This document shows positions 1 through 8,806 of a DNA stretch of 64,000 bases, piece after piece. Each line of letters begins with the position of its first letter. The stretch's first letter is position 1. A program made the position numbers and the translations under genes. The stretch lies in the NCBI RefSeq assembly GCF_025938155.1, contig NZ_JAPCZG010000005.1, positions 233,977-297,976 of the forward strand. Reading direction: 5' to 3'. Below the pieces are notes generated by a model that was not told the DNA's origin, did no database searches, and saw nothing but the letters and a program-made list of their open reading frames with translations. This stretch comes from Novosphingobium sp. KCTC 2891. GTDB lineage: Bacteria > Pseudomonadota > Alphaproteobacteria > Sphingomonadales > Sphingomonadaceae.

Positions 1-177
1 GATCAGGCCCTCGCGCGCCAGGACATCGAACGCCTCGCGCGGGAAGCGCGGGGTGCGGTCATAGTCCTCGGCCAGTTCGGCAAGCTCGGCCGTCAGCGCG
101 GCAAGCCGCGCGTCGGACAGCGCCGGAAGCGCGGCGGCAAGCGGGGCAACGGGAGAAGCGATGGGCACGCTGGCCAT
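1..177 (-). CDS. Acyl-CoA dehydrogenase-fold flavoprotein, N-terminal 59 codons only
   Basis: Only the first 59 codons lie in the window; the gene runs off the left edge. The visible part is an Ala-rich lead followed by a helix containing 'FPREAFDVLAREGLI', the usual opening of acyl-CoA-dehydrogenase-fold flavoenzymes, a family that includes the sulfur-scavenging SfnB/DszC-type monooxygenases. The start ATG is well supported by AAGGAGG seven bases upstream, inside the end of the preceding gene. It lies two bases after the stop of the SsuA-like solute-binding protein gene, so the two form an operon. That pairing suggests oxidative release of sulfur from an imported organosulfur compound. The specific reaction is an inference because the catalytic part is not visible. 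Confidence 0.7.
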   Translation of the reverse strand, partial: MASVPIASPVAPLAAALPALSDARLAALTAELAELAEDYDRTPRFPREAFDVLAREGLI

Positions 178-179
178 GG

Positions 180-1199
180 TCAGGCCTCCTTGAGCACGTG
201 ATTGAACGTGGTGTTCCACAGGGGACGAACATCGACGCGGCGGGGCAACAGGCCCGCGCCGGTGAAGACATCGGCGACTTCCTGCTGCGAGCGGATCGCC
301 TCCTCGCTCACCGGGCGCAGGCTGAAATTGTCGCTCTTGCGGCGAAACTGGTCCTCGACATCGGCAACCGGCACGCCGATCTCCTTCGCCACGATCCGCG
401 CCCATTCGGGCTGGTTGGCCGCCGCCCAGGCATAGCCCTTGCGCGTGAGGCGCAAGTAACGGCCGATCCAGTCGGCCCGCACCGGGTCGGCAATCGCATC
501 GTTGTGCGCGGTGATGATGTAGTTGCCCGAAAGAAAGCCCAGCGCGGTGGAAAGGATGCGCGCGCCATCGTTGGCCACCGCCCGCTGGATGGGAAAGCCG
601 TAGATCGCCCAGGCATCGAGCGCCCCGTGCGAGAAAGCCGCCGCGCCGTCGGCCACGCTCATGGCCACCGGGGTGATGTCGGCCCAGCTAAGACCCACCG
701 ACTTCAGCATCTTGATGAGAAAGTACTGCGTGGTCGTGGCGCGCACATAGCCCACGCGCTTGCCCTTGAGATCGGCAAGGCTGGCGATGCGCGATCCCTT
801 GGGAACAAGCACGACCTGGTTGTTCACGTCGCCGTGATAGACCCCGATCTCGCGGAAGCTCTGGACGGTGGAGGCGGCGGCGAACACGGGCGGAATCTCG
901 CTCATGCCGCCAAAATCGAGCGCGCCCGAATTGAGCGCCTCGACCACCAGATGACCGGATTCGAACTCGGACCAGGCGACCGGAAAATCGGGAGTCAGGC
1001 CCGCCGCGGCGAACAGCAGCCGATTATCCGCCTCGCCCTTGCCGGTGATCGATACCCGCAAGGCCTCTGCCTTGCCCGCCCGGGCACCGCACCCCGCGAG
1101 CAGGGCCGCGCCGCCGAGCGCGGCGGCACCGCACAACAGGCCGCGACGCGAAATGCCGGAAACAGAAGCCGTCCTTGCGGAAGGCACGGGGTCGATCAT
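180..1199 (-). CDS. SsuA-like ABC transporter substrate-binding lipoprotein
   Basis: About 339 residues. It begins with a twin-arginine type leader (SRRG at residues 17-20) and a hydrophobic stretch ending in the lipobox LAGC (Cys37), so it should be an exported lipoprotein. The mature part has the NMT1/SsuA-type periplasmic binding fold, with 'SLADLKGKRVGYVRATTTQ' typical of the sulfonate, taurine and nitrate binding family. The ATG at 1199 was chosen because the leader starts directly after it; an upstream in-frame start would add 44 residues with no signal character. It sits two bases from the acyl-CoA-dehydrogenase-fold gene and is divergent from a nitroreductase. No permease or ATPase gene is visible, so they may lie beyond the left edge. 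Ligand specificity is inferred. Confidence 0.85.
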   Translation of the reverse strand: MIDPVPSARTASVSGISRRGLLCGAAALGGAALLAGCGARAGKAEALRVSITGKGEADNRLLFAAAGLTPDFPVAWSEFESGHLVVEALNSGALDFGGMSEIPPVFAAASTVQSFREIGVYHGDVNNQVVLVPKGSRIASLADLKGKRVGYVRATTTQYFLIKMLKSVGLSWADITPVAMSVADGAAAFSHGALDAWAIYGFPIQRAVANDGARILSTALGFLSGNYIITAHNDAIADPVRADWIGRYLRLTRKGYAWAAANQPEWARIVAKEIGVPVADVEDQFRRKSDNFSLRPVSEEAIRSQQEVADVFTGAGLLPRRVDVRPLWNTTFNHVLKEA

Positions 1200-1342
1200 C
1201 TGCGAAGCTCGCTCGTCTGCCCGCCGGCACAACCGCCGACTTCTCAACCATATTGATAGAGATTCGGCACGGCAAACAAGAATATCCTTCTCGCTTATGA
1301 ACTTCGCCAATGCGACCAATGCCCGCGCCAAAACGTATCGCC

Positions 1343-1366
1343 ATCACTCATGGCCTCATGAGTGAT
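1343..1366. promoter_or_regulatory. Perfect 10-bp inverted repeat in the SsuA-like/nitroreductase divergent promoter
   Basis: ATCACTCATG, a 4-base spacer, then CATGAGTGAT form a perfect 24-bp palindrome. It lies in the 243-bp region between the divergently transcribed binding-protein gene and the nitroreductase. Its place and symmetry suit an operator for a dimeric regulator serving one or both genes. No regulator can be assigned from the sequence. Confidence 0.45.
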
Positions 1367-1442
1367 CCTCGTTTGGTGCAGGCACCGCCGGCCACATAGC
1401 GCTGGCGCCAAAGTTCATCCGTTTTCTGAGGAGTCCCGTTCA

Positions 1443-2027
1443 ATGACCCGCACCACCGACCGTGCCGTCTCCCCGCAGTTCCTGGCCCGATGGTCGCCGC
1501 GCGCATTCGACGGGTCAGCGGTCGACGAGGGCGACCTGCTGACGCTGTTCGATGCCGCGCGCTGGGCGCCTTCGGCCTACAATTACCAGCCGTGGCGCTT
1601 CGTTTGGGCACAGCGCGACGATGCGGGCTGGAACGACCTGCTGGGTCTGCTGCTGCCGTTCAACGCGGCCTGGGCGCGTGAGGCCGGGGCGCTGGTGTTC
1701 GTGCTGTCGGACCGCCAGATCCTCGCGCCCGGCGCCAGCGAGCCGCAGGAAGCGACGACCGCCAGCTTCGATGCCGGCGCCGCATGGGCATTGCTGGCGC
1801 TTCAGGCCGAAACGCTGGGGCTGGCGACTCATGCCATGGCCGGTTTCGACCATGCCCGGGCGCCGGAAGTGCTGGGCGCGGGCGACCGTTTCAAGGTGGA
1901 AGCGGCCATTGCCATCGGTCGGCGCGGCGACAAGGCGCAGCTGCCCGAAACCCTGCAGGCACGCGAAGTGCCCAGCCCGCGCAAGGACGTGCACGAGTTC
2001 GCCTTCGCCGCCCGCCTGCCGGGCTGA
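1443..2027 (+). CDS. Nitroreductase family protein
   Basis: About 194 residues, within the usual 180-220 range. The N-terminal FMN-binding segment is recognisable: 'SPRAFDGSAVDEGDLLTLFD' followed by 'ARWAPSAYNYQPWRF', the R-S/P-x-R-x-F and AP-S-x-x-N-x-QPW signature of the nitroreductase superfamily. Members are FMN-dependent dimers that reduce nitro groups, quinones or flavins with NAD(P)H. The start at 1443 is preceded by TGAGGAG. Divergent to the SsuA-like gene and convergent with the serine acetyltransferase gene, it could supply reduced flavin to a neighbouring monooxygenase, but that role is inferred from position only. Confidence 0.88.
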   Translation: MTRTTDRAVSPQFLARWSPRAFDGSAVDEGDLLTLFDAARWAPSAYNYQPWRFVWAQRDDAGWNDLLGLLLPFNAAWAREAGALVFVLSDRQILAPGASEPQEATTASFDAGAAWALLALQAETLGLATHAMAGFDHARAPEVLGAGDRFKVEAAIAIGRRGDKAQLPETLQAREVPSPRKDVHEFAFAARLPG

Positions 2028-2039
2028 CGCGCCCACCGG

Positions 2040-2069
2040 ACTGACGTCAGCTCCGGCGCTGACGTCAGT
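2040..2069. terminator. 12-bp perfect inverted repeat between convergent genes
   Basis: ACTGACGTCAGC, loop TCCGGC, GCTGACGTCAGT. The stem lies between the nitroreductase stop and the serine acetyltransferase stop and covers the latter's TGA. Each arm contains the palindrome TGACGTCA. No T-tract follows, so it may be a transcript-end hairpin rather than a classical intrinsic terminator. Confidence 0.45.
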
Positions 2070-3021
2070 CGAAGGGGTCGGCGGCCTCGATGCTGATGCT
2101 CGGCTGCGTCTGCCGCACCCGGCTTCCGGGCGGCACAGAGCGGGTGAGCCAGACATTTCCGCCGATCACCGATCCCTTGCCGATTGTGATCCGCCCCAGC
2201 ACGGTGGCGCCGGCATAGATCGTGACGTCATCCTCGATGATCGGATGGCGCGGCTCATCCTTGATCAGCCGACCTTGCTCGTCGGTGCTGAAGCTGCGCG
2301 CGCCCAGCGTGACGGCCTGGTAGATCCGCACCCGGTCTCCGATGATCGCGGTCTGGCCGATGACCACGCCGGTGCCATGATCGATGAAAAAGCTCTCGCC
2401 GATCCGGGCGCCGGGGTGAATGTCGATCCCGGTGCGCGAATGCGCGATCTCGGCAATGATCCGCGCGACGAGCGGGGCGCCCAGGACATAGAGTTCGTGC
2501 GCGATGCGGTGGTGGATCACCGCGGTGACGCAAGGGTAGCACAGCAGCACTTCGTCCACGCTGCGCGCCGCCGGGTCGCCATCGTAGGCGGCCTCCAGAT
2601 CGGTATCGAGCAGGCGGCGGATTTCCGGCAGGCGGCGGGCCAGCTCGTCGGCGATGGCCGTCACCGCGCGTTCGATGGCCGGGGAGCCGCGTTCGGGACG
2701 GCTGTAATGCAGTTCCATCCGCACTTGCGCCGCCAGAAGCGGCAGCGCCGACTGGAGGCTGGCGCGGACGAAAGCGTCCTCGTTCTCCACGGCGAGGTCG
2801 GGCGGTCCGAGCCGCAATGGGAACAGCGCCGCGGCAAGCACGTCGATGATCCGCGACACCGCGTGGCGCGAGGGAAAGCCCAGCGCGCCGAACTCGGCAT
2901 GGCGGTCCTGCTCGCCCCTCCACGCATCGCGCACGGCGCGCAAGGACGCGACCACGGGCTCAAGATCGAACGGCGCATCCTCATTCGCGGCCTGCTCGTT
3001 CGCGGCTTGCGGCTCCCCCAC
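2065..3021 (-). CDS. cysE: Serine O-acetyltransferase (EpsC/CysE type)
   Basis: About 318 residues. It transfers acetyl from acetyl-CoA to L-serine to give O-acetylserine, the carbon acceptor for sulfide in cysteine synthesis. The C-terminal third (about residues 190-300) is a left-handed hexapeptide-repeat beta-helix, with 'HPGARIGESFFIDHGTGVVI' containing the catalytic-loop DHGTG, then 'GDRVRIYQAVTLGA'. An N-terminal helical part of about 170 residues makes it the longer EpsC-like form. The GTG at 3021 is supported by an upstream GGGGAG. It lies downstream of the exported RidA gene on the same strand and next to sulfur-compound genes, fitting a sulfur assimilation role. Confidence 0.9.
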   Translation of the reverse strand: MGEPQAANEQAANEDAPFDLEPVVASLRAVRDAWRGEQDRHAEFGALGFPSRHAVSRIIDVLAAALFPLRLGPPDLAVENEDAFVRASLQSALPLLAAQVRMELHYSRPERGSPAIERAVTAIADELARRLPEIRRLLDTDLEAAYDGDPAARSVDEVLLCYPCVTAVIHHRIAHELYVLGAPLVARIIAEIAHSRTGIDIHPGARIGESFFIDHGTGVVIGQTAIIGDRVRIYQAVTLGARSFSTDEQGRLIKDEPRHPIIEDDVTIYAGATVLGRITIGKGSVIGGNVWLTRSVPPGSRVRQTQPSISIEAADPFD

Positions 3022-3118
3022 TACGGCTCCCCTTTCGGCGCGCTCCCATGCACGAAAAAGCGCGCCTGTCGCTTGAGGAATCGCAATATGATGTCAAGCG
3101 CGCGTCAAGGTGCGCGCC

Positions 3119-3619
3119 TCATTTGGCGCGGGCGGCGGTCGCCTCGATCTCGACCAGGAAGCCGGGGCTGACCAGCGCGGCGACCTGCACCGTCGAGCGC
3201 GCCACCTTGTTAGGCTGCGTAGCGGTTCCGAAGAACTGCCCATAGGCTTCTGAAAATCCTGCGAAGTCCAGCTTTCCACCCTTTGCCGGATCGCCTGCGA
3301 GAAACACCGTGAGCTTGACCACGTCGGACAGCGAATAGCCCTGCTCCTTGAGCAGCGCTTCGATCTTGCGGAACACGCCGATCGACTGGGTGCGGGTGTC
3401 GCCATAGGCGGCGGGGCTTGCCGGATCGGCGGCGGCATCGACCACCGGGGGCACCTGCCCGCTGAGGTACAGCGTTTCTGCGCCGGCCGGAACGGTCACG
3501 CCCGACAGGATCGGCGCGTTGGCCGCGGGCGCAGGGTGGCGGACGATGGTGCCGGCGGCGGCAGCGGGCGTGGCCAGGCCCGCCAGCAGCACGAACGGGA
3601 GAAATGCACTTCTTTTCAT
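3119..3619 (-). CDS. Exported RidA (YjgF/YER057c) family protein
   Basis: 166 residues with a clear Sec signal peptide (MKRSAFLPFVLLAGLATPAAA) and then a complete RidA fold, including the characteristic segments 'LYLSGQVPP' and 'GYSLSDVVKLTVFLA'. Cytoplasmic RidA hydrolyses reactive enamines and imines made by PLP enzymes. This periplasmic version cannot serve that role directly, and the terminal Arg-containing active-site motif is not obvious. AAAGGA precedes the ATG. The gene starts 66 bases after the TonB receptor and is probably co-transcribed, a coupling seen with exported RidA paralogues in proteobacteria. Its function is unknown. Confidence 0.85.
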   Translation of the reverse strand: MKRSAFLPFVLLAGLATPAAAAGTIVRHPAPAANAPILSGVTVPAGAETLYLSGQVPPVVDAAADPASPAAYGDTRTQSIGVFRKIEALLKEQGYSLSDVVKLTVFLAGDPAKGGKLDFAGFSEAYGQFFGTATQPNKVARSTVQVAALVSPGFLVEIEATAARAK

Positions 3620-3684
3620 GATGATATCCTTTGATGCTGACAGGAAATCGGGGCGGCGAACGCACGCCGCCCCGGAGGAAAGCG

Positions 3685-6246
3685 TCAGAACTTCACCGAC
3701 ACGCGGCCGTAGTAGTAGCCGCCGTTGATGCCATAGGGCGACAGCGTGATCGGCGCGTCGATCACCACGCCGCCCGTGACAGGCGAGGTCGTGCCCGGAA
3801 TGAACGGCACGTTGGGCGGGCGCTTGTCGAACAGGTTGTTCGCGCCAATCGCCAGCGTGACCGTGTCATTCACGGTCGCGCGCGCCTCAAGATCGACAAT
3901 GAACGCAGCGGGGACGCGCTGGTCGTAGTAGGTACCGCCGTTGGGCGACGCGCGGTTGCTGGTCACGCCGTAGAGCGTGCCGCGCAAGGTGGCCCCGAAC
4001 GCGCCGGCCGAGACGTCCGCGCCGCTCACCAGCTTGACGCGCGGCGACGCGGTTTCGAGGTTCGACAGTGCGGTCTGGTCGAACAGCGCGATCGGACCCG
4101 AAGCGCCGGCAGGGGTCAGGCTGGCGGGCGCGGCGCGGACGCGGGTGATGCGCGTTTCGTTCCAGGTGCCGGAAAGCGTCCAGTTGATCTTGCCCCACTC
4201 GAATTCGGTGAGATAGCTGGCCACCAGATCGACGCCGCGGGTGCGGGTGTCCGCGCCGTTGGTGAAGATGTTGATGCCGGTGAGGCTGACCGTGGGATCG
4301 AGCACGTTGCCATTCGCGGCAATGGCCTTGGTCACCACCGGGAAGTTGACCGCGCCGCCCGAACCGAAGATCGATCCGGTGCCAAGAATGCGGTCCTTGA
4401 CCTTGACCTGGAAGGCATCGAGCGTGACCGTAAGGCGCGGTGCAGGCCGGAACACGAAGCCCAGGCTGTAGTTGGTCGAGGTTTCCGGCCGCAGGTTCTG
4501 GAACCCGATCAGCTTCGCCGCCGCCGAGTTGGCGGGCAGCTGGATGAAGGCCGAGGTCGGCGAGACGTTCGTTGCCGAATAGTAGCCTTCCGCCAGCGTG
4601 GGAGCGCGGAAACCGGTCGAAACCGTGCCGCGCACCGCCACCGCCTCGCTGAAATCGTAGCGGCCGGTGGCCTTCCACGTCGCCTTCGAGCCGAAGTCCG
4701 AATAGTGCTCGTAACGGACTGCGCCGTCGAGGCTGAAGCCCTTCACCGGCTCCAGCGCCACGTCGACATAGGCCGAGGCGTTGTTGCGGCTGTGGCTGCC
4801 CGCGTCCGACGGACGGAAGCCGGGATAGGACTGGCCGCCCTCCTTGTAGATCGAGCCGGCATCACCCGCGCCGATCTCGTAGACGTTCTTCTTGTATTCG
4901 CCGCCGAAGGCCAGCGTGACGGGGCTGGCAAGACCGGCCTCGAACGTCTTGGTGAAATCGGCGTTGAGCGTCCACTCGGTGTTGCGGAACAGCCCGTCGT
5001 AGAAGTCCGTGGGCGAGAAGTGGGTGTCGATGAACAGCGAGCGATTGGCGGAATCGAGCGTGTAGATCAGGTTCTTGTCCTGCCCCCAGGTGCCCGAGAG
5101 ATCGAACGTGAACCCGCCGAGATCGCCGCGCACGCCGCCGGTGATCGAGTAGTCATCCTCACGCAGGCCGATGCGCGGCACGAAGCCGTTGGACGGGGTG
5201 TCGCCGCCCGGATCGAACACGATCGAACCCGGCGCGCCCAGGGTGCCCGCCACGCCCAGCACCGACGAAGCGACGATGCGATCGGGCAGGCGCACGTTCT
5301 CGCGCGCGCTGGCGATGCGCTTCGACCAGCTGCCGAAGCTGTAGGCCGTGACGCCGCCGCCCAGATCGTAGCCGAAGTTGTACTGGAGGTTGGTCAGGTT
5401 GGAGTGGGCATCGCCCATGATCGGATTGACATAAGGAAAGCCGGGGATGTTCTTGTAAAGCGACTGCTTTGCGGGACTGAGGCTGGACAGGAGGTTGCCC
5501 GAGGCGTCGGTCACGCGCAGGTCCAGCCCGCCCACCTGGGTGAAATCGTGGTAGCGGTGGAACAGCGAGAGGTTGAGGAAGCCGGCCTTGCCCACCTTGA
5601 CACCAAGGTTGGCGGAAGCGCCCAGCGTCTCGCCGCCGGTCTTGTAGTTCTGGCCGGCCGTGGCCTGGAACTCGCCGCCTTCGGCATCGTCCTTGAGGAT
5701 GATGTTGATGACGCCGGCAATCGCGTCCGAGCCGTATTGCGCCGCGGCGCCCTGCTCCAGCACTTCGATCCGCTTGATCGCGATGGGCGCGATCAGATCA
5801 AGGTCCGCTGCCGCCGAACCCTGGTAGGGACCGCCGACGACCGACAGGTTGGCCGTGCCATGCCGGCGCTTGCCGTTGACGAGGACCAGCGTGTGGTTGG
5901 GGCTGAGACCGCGCAGGCGGGCGGAAAGCGTGAGGTTCGCGGCATCGCCGCCGAACGGCTGGGCGCTGAACGAAGGCACCAGCTGGGTCAGCACCTGGTT
6001 GAGATTGGGCTGGCCGACCTTTGACAGCGCGGTATCGTCGAGCACCTTGATCGGCGTGGGGCTGTCGGCCTGGGTAAGGCCGGAGACGCGCGTACCGGTG
6101 ACGATGATGGCGCTGCCCGCGCCGCCATCGGCGTCGGCGGCAGCTTCCGGAGCCGCGGTCGGGGACTGGGCAGATACGGGCGAGACGGCGAGCGGGACAA
6201 GCGCGAGCGCGGTACCTGCACGGACGAGATGACGAATGCGGATCAT
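3685..6246 (-). CDS. TonB-dependent outer-membrane receptor
   Basis: 853 residues. The order is signal peptide (about 1-26, ending VSAQ), a plug domain (about 45-180) with 'AIIVTGTRVSGL' as the TonB-box-like start and 'AAQYGSDAIAGVINIILK', then a 22-strand barrel ending in an aromatic residue (RVSVKF), as outer-membrane barrel assembly requires. The 'GTRVSG..QADSPTPI' lead and overall layout resemble the large sphingomonad and caulobacter receptors for organic nutrients rather than classical siderophore receptors. GGGGGGAAC precedes the ATG. Downstream on the same strand are exported RidA and serine acetyltransferase genes; upstream is a flavin oxidoreductase. The likely substrate is an organosulfur molecule, an inference from the neighbourhood. 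Confidence 0.93.
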   Translation of the reverse strand: MIRIRHLVRAGTALALVPLAVSPVSAQSPTAAPEAAADADGGAGSAIIVTGTRVSGLTQADSPTPIKVLDDTALSKVGQPNLNQVLTQLVPSFSAQPFGGDAANLTLSARLRGLSPNHTLVLVNGKRRHGTANLSVVGGPYQGSAAADLDLIAPIAIKRIEVLEQGAAAQYGSDAIAGVINIILKDDAEGGEFQATAGQNYKTGGETLGASANLGVKVGKAGFLNLSLFHRYHDFTQVGGLDLRVTDASGNLLSSLSPAKQSLYKNIPGFPYVNPIMGDAHSNLTNLQYNFGYDLGGGVTAYSFGSWSKRIASARENVRLPDRIVASSVLGVAGTLGAPGSIVFDPGGDTPSNGFVPRIGLREDDYSITGGVRGDLGGFTFDLSGTWGQDKNLIYTLDSANRSLFIDTHFSPTDFYDGLFRNTEWTLNADFTKTFEAGLASPVTLAFGGEYKKNVYEIGAGDAGSIYKEGGQSYPGFRPSDAGSHSRNNASAYVDVALEPVKGFSLDGAVRYEHYSDFGSKATWKATGRYDFSEAVAVRGTVSTGFRAPTLAEGYYSATNVSPTSAFIQLPANSAAAKLIGFQNLRPETSTNYSLGFVFRPAPRLTVTLDAFQVKVKDRILGTGSIFGSGGAVNFPVVTKAIAANGNVLDPTVSLTGINIFTNGADTRTRGVDLVASYLTEFEWGKINWTLSGTWNETRITRVRAAPASLTPAGASGPIALFDQTALSNLETASPRVKLVSGADVSAGAFGATLRGTLYGVTSNRASPNGGTYYDQRVPAAFIVDLEARATVNDTVTLAIGANNLFDKRPPNVPFIPGTTSPVTGGVVIDAPITLSPYGINGGYYYGRVSVKF

Positions 6247-6346
6247 GTTCCCCCCTAGGATCGACGGCTGTTGCCGTGACGGTTCGGCAGCTGCGCCTGA
6301 ACCGGCGAAAGGCAGGGGTAACGAGAATCTCTACTTAATTAATCGA

Positions 6347-6359
6347 GTTATCATTATCG
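6347..6359. promoter_or_regulatory. Candidate Fur-like half site upstream of the TonB receptor
   Basis: In an unusually AT-rich stretch about 100 bases upstream of the receptor start, the minus strand reads CGATAATGATAAC. Its GATAATGATAA matches the first 11 bases of the textbook Fur box GATAATGATAATCATTATC, but the second half is not conserved. It may simply be an AT-rich promoter. Confidence 0.25.
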
Positions 6360-6394
6360 TCTTGCAAGTTATCGTCATGATGAGAAATGTTCGC

Positions 6395-7792
6395 TTACAC
6401 CGTTGAGCGATGGCAATGTCTGGGCGCAGCCTGGGTTGCTGCCAGCACGCGGGCCAGATCCCACACCTGATGGCGGATATCGGGCACGGCTACGATTTCC
6501 CATGCCGCGCCGCGCGTCAGGGGGCCGACGGCATGCAGCGCGCGGTGCGGCGTGCCTGCGGCGTCGCGCACCCGCCACGCGGAATCCACGTCCAGCCCGA
6601 GGCGGTGGGTATCGCTGCGCGCCATGCCGCGTTCGAGCAGGCGGCGCAGGAGCCGGTCCGGCCCCTGCGCGATATCCCCTTCCGGCCCGACGCAGGCGAT
6701 GGCTCGCGCCACCTCCAGCACTTCATCCTGCCCCGTCCCTCGCGGCCGCCAGATGACCGACAGTCCACCGGCTGCGGGTTCGGCAGACCGCAGGCGCCCA
6801 CCAAGAAAACGCAGCCGCCCTTCCCGTTCGAGCCCGGCGATGCGCGCGGCAACCGTGGGGGCGAGGCGGTGGCGATGGACATCCCACCACGGGCGGAGAT
6901 GGCGCAGGATCCGCGCCTGCCCGGCCGTGTCATGGGCCTGCCACAGCGCGCGGGTGTGTGGCCGAAGCTCGTCCACCGCGACGCGCCAGCCCACCTCCCG
7001 CGCGCGCTGCCGCACGCTGCGGACCAGCGCGCTGCCCAGTTGCGCCGGACAGGGCACGCGCCGGATCGGCACCACCGCGACATCGTGGCTGCGCGGCCGC
7101 AAACCCCGGCGGGAAAGCGCATGGATGACGCCGCGATGCCCCGCGCGATCGAGCGAGAGGATAACGTCGACGGCGGAAAGGCCGGTGCCGACCAACAGCA
7201 CCGGGGCATCGGGCGCCAGACCGTCAATCGCGCCCGGCTGCCAGGGATCGGCCACGGCGAGCGCCGGCGGCAGGCCGGCCAGCGGCGCGGGCAGGCGCGG
7301 CGGCAGGTTGCCCTGCGCCAGCACCACCGAACGGCCATGGATGTGGCGGCCATCCGCCAGCACGACGGACTGCACGGCGTTGCCGATCAGCACATCGATC
7401 GCGTGGCCCGTGCAGATCCGGAGGAGACGCCCCGCCCGGCCCAAAGCATCGAGCAGCAGCGAGCGCAGGTATTGCCCATAGGCAAGGCGCGGCACGAAAC
7501 GATGGGCCTGGTCGTTGGTGGAAAATCCCATCCAGCGCAGGAAGTGCGCCGGATCGTCGGGAAAGGCGCTCATGTTGGCAGCGCGGACATTGAGCAGATG
7601 CTCGGGCCGGGCGGTGCCGAATGCCAGCCCTTTTGCCAGTCCGGCCTGATCGCGTTCCACCAGCACGACCGCCTGCCCCTGCCGAACGAGATTGATCGCC
7701 AGCAGCGTGCCGGAGAACCCCGCGCCGATGATGATGACGGGAAGATCAGAAATGACGGGAGGTTCCGGAGACGAAACCGCAACGGACGACAT
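6395..7792 (-). CDS. FAD/NAD(P)-binding oxidoreductase
   Basis: About 465 residues. An N-terminal Rossmann dinucleotide site 'VIIIGAGFSGTLLAINLVRQ' is followed by 'VVLVERDQAGLAKGLAFGT' and 'HLLNVRAANMSAFPDDP', the pattern of the FAD-NAD(P)-binding family related to HI0933 and lysine/ornithine N-monooxygenases. A second nucleotide-binding motif, 'VLLVGTGLSAVDVILSL', lies near residue 190. The ATG at 7792 follows GCAGGAGC, while a start 33 codons upstream has no ribosome site. It is downstream of the LysR gene by 80 bases and upstream of the TonB receptor on the same strand. It is probably a flavin-dependent oxygenase or reductase acting on the imported compound; the exact reaction is unknown. 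Confidence 0.8.
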   Translation of the reverse strand: MSSVAVSSPEPPVISDLPVIIIGAGFSGTLLAINLVRQGQAVVLVERDQAGLAKGLAFGTARPEHLLNVRAANMSAFPDDPAHFLRWMGFSTNDQAHRFVPRLAYGQYLRSLLLDALGRAGRLLRICTGHAIDVLIGNAVQSVVLADGRHIHGRSVVLAQGNLPPRLPAPLAGLPPALAVADPWQPGAIDGLAPDAPVLLVGTGLSAVDVILSLDRAGHRGVIHALSRRGLRPRSHDVAVVPIRRVPCPAQLGSALVRSVRQRAREVGWRVAVDELRPHTRALWQAHDTAGQARILRHLRPWWDVHRHRLAPTVAARIAGLEREGRLRFLGGRLRSAEPAAGGLSVIWRPRGTGQDEVLEVARAIACVGPEGDIAQGPDRLLRRLLERGMARSDTHRLGLDVDSAWRVRDAAGTPHRALHAVGPLTRGAAWEIVAVPDIRHQVWDLARVLAATQAAPRHCHRSTV

Positions 7793-7871
7793 GACGCGGA
7801 ACAAGCTCCTGCAAACGTCCGTCATTTTAGCCGCGCCGCGCGGCGCTGTCGCTTGAATGCCCCTCAAGCCC

Positions 7872-8798
7872 TTATGAGCGCTGGTCACCCCCGACGTGGT
7901 CGGCGGGCGCCTGCTGCTGCGCCAGTTCGCGCATGATGCTGCTGCGCGCGTGGGCGATGCGAGGGTGGCGCAAGGCGCTGGGCTGGCAGACGATGAAGTA
8001 GGAATTGATGGGCAGCGAGACCGGCGCGGGGATCTCGGCCAGGTCGCCGCGCTCGATCTGCGCGCGGCACAGATAGTCAGGCAACGCGGTCCAGCCGAAG
8101 CCCTGTTCCAGCATCCGGCGCAGCCCGCGCAAATCCTGCCCGATCAGCGCAGGGATCACCGGGCGGGTGGTCAGCCGGTTCTGGGCCAGCCATTCATCGA
8201 CCAGCAGCCGCTCGAAGTGGTAGGCCAGCACCGGCTCGGCCGCGAGTGCTTCGGCCAGATCCGGCCCCGCCATGATCCGCTGCGCGACAGCCGGCGAAGC
8301 CACCGCGCGGATCGCCTGCTCATAGACGCATTCGCTGCGCAGGCGGCGGTCCTCGAACGGATAGGCTGACAGGCCGAGATCGTAGTGCCCTTCGGCCAGA
8401 TTGTGGCGGATCTCCTCGCGGTCGCCCGTCTGGAGGCGGATATGCATCCCTTCGCGCAGCAGAGGAAGCAGGCGCGGGGCGAGCACTTCGGCGAGGAAAT
8501 CGCCGTGGCCGATGATCCGCACTCCCCCGGTCATGTCGGTGGAGCGGGCGCGGGCGGCGGCCAGCGCGGCTTCGGCCACGTCGAGCCCGTCACCGAGGTT
8601 GGCGGCGAGATCCTCCGCGGCGGCGGTCGGCATCACGCCGCGCGCGTGGCGCTCGAATAGCGGACGCCCGACGGCCGACTCGAGCGCGGCGATATGCTGC
8701 GACACCGCCGGCTGCGTGAGCGAGAGGTTGCGCGCCGCCCCGCTGATCGACCGCTGGCGGAAAACCTCGATGAAAGTGCGCAAATGCTGGAGCGACAT
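7872..8798 (-). CDS. LysR-family transcriptional regulator
   Basis: About 308 residues. The N-terminal winged helix-turn-helix starts 'MSLQHLRTFIEVFRQRSISG' and continues 'AARNLSLTQPAVSQHIAALE', canonical for LysR proteins. A LysR substrate-binding domain fills about residues 90-295. The start at 8798 matches the family's usual length; an upstream in-frame ATG adds four residues. It is transcribed away from the FUSC efflux operon, the arrangement of aaeR with aaeXAB, and toward the flavin oxidoreductase and TonB receptor, so it could control either side. An inverted repeat just upstream of its start is a candidate self-operator. Confidence 0.92.
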   Translation of the reverse strand: MSLQHLRTFIEVFRQRSISGAARNLSLTQPAVSQHIAALESAVGRPLFERHARGVMPTAAAEDLAANLGDGLDVAEAALAAARARSTDMTGGVRIIGHGDFLAEVLAPRLLPLLREGMHIRLQTGDREEIRHNLAEGHYDLGLSAYPFEDRRLRSECVYEQAIRAVASPAVAQRIMAGPDLAEALAAEPVLAYHFERLLVDEWLAQNRLTTRPVIPALIGQDLRGLRRMLEQGFGWTALPDYLCRAQIERGDLAEIPAPVSLPINSYFIVCQPSALRHPRIAHARSSIMRELAQQQAPADHVGGDQRS

Positions 8799-8806
8799 GG
8801 TGCATG

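Noticed and set aside
3631..6024. 797-codon open frame antisense to the first TonB receptor
   Set aside because: It is the high-GC shadow of the receptor: no ribosome site, no domain, Arg/Ala/Gly/His-rich composition, while the opposite strand has clear plug and barrel motifs.
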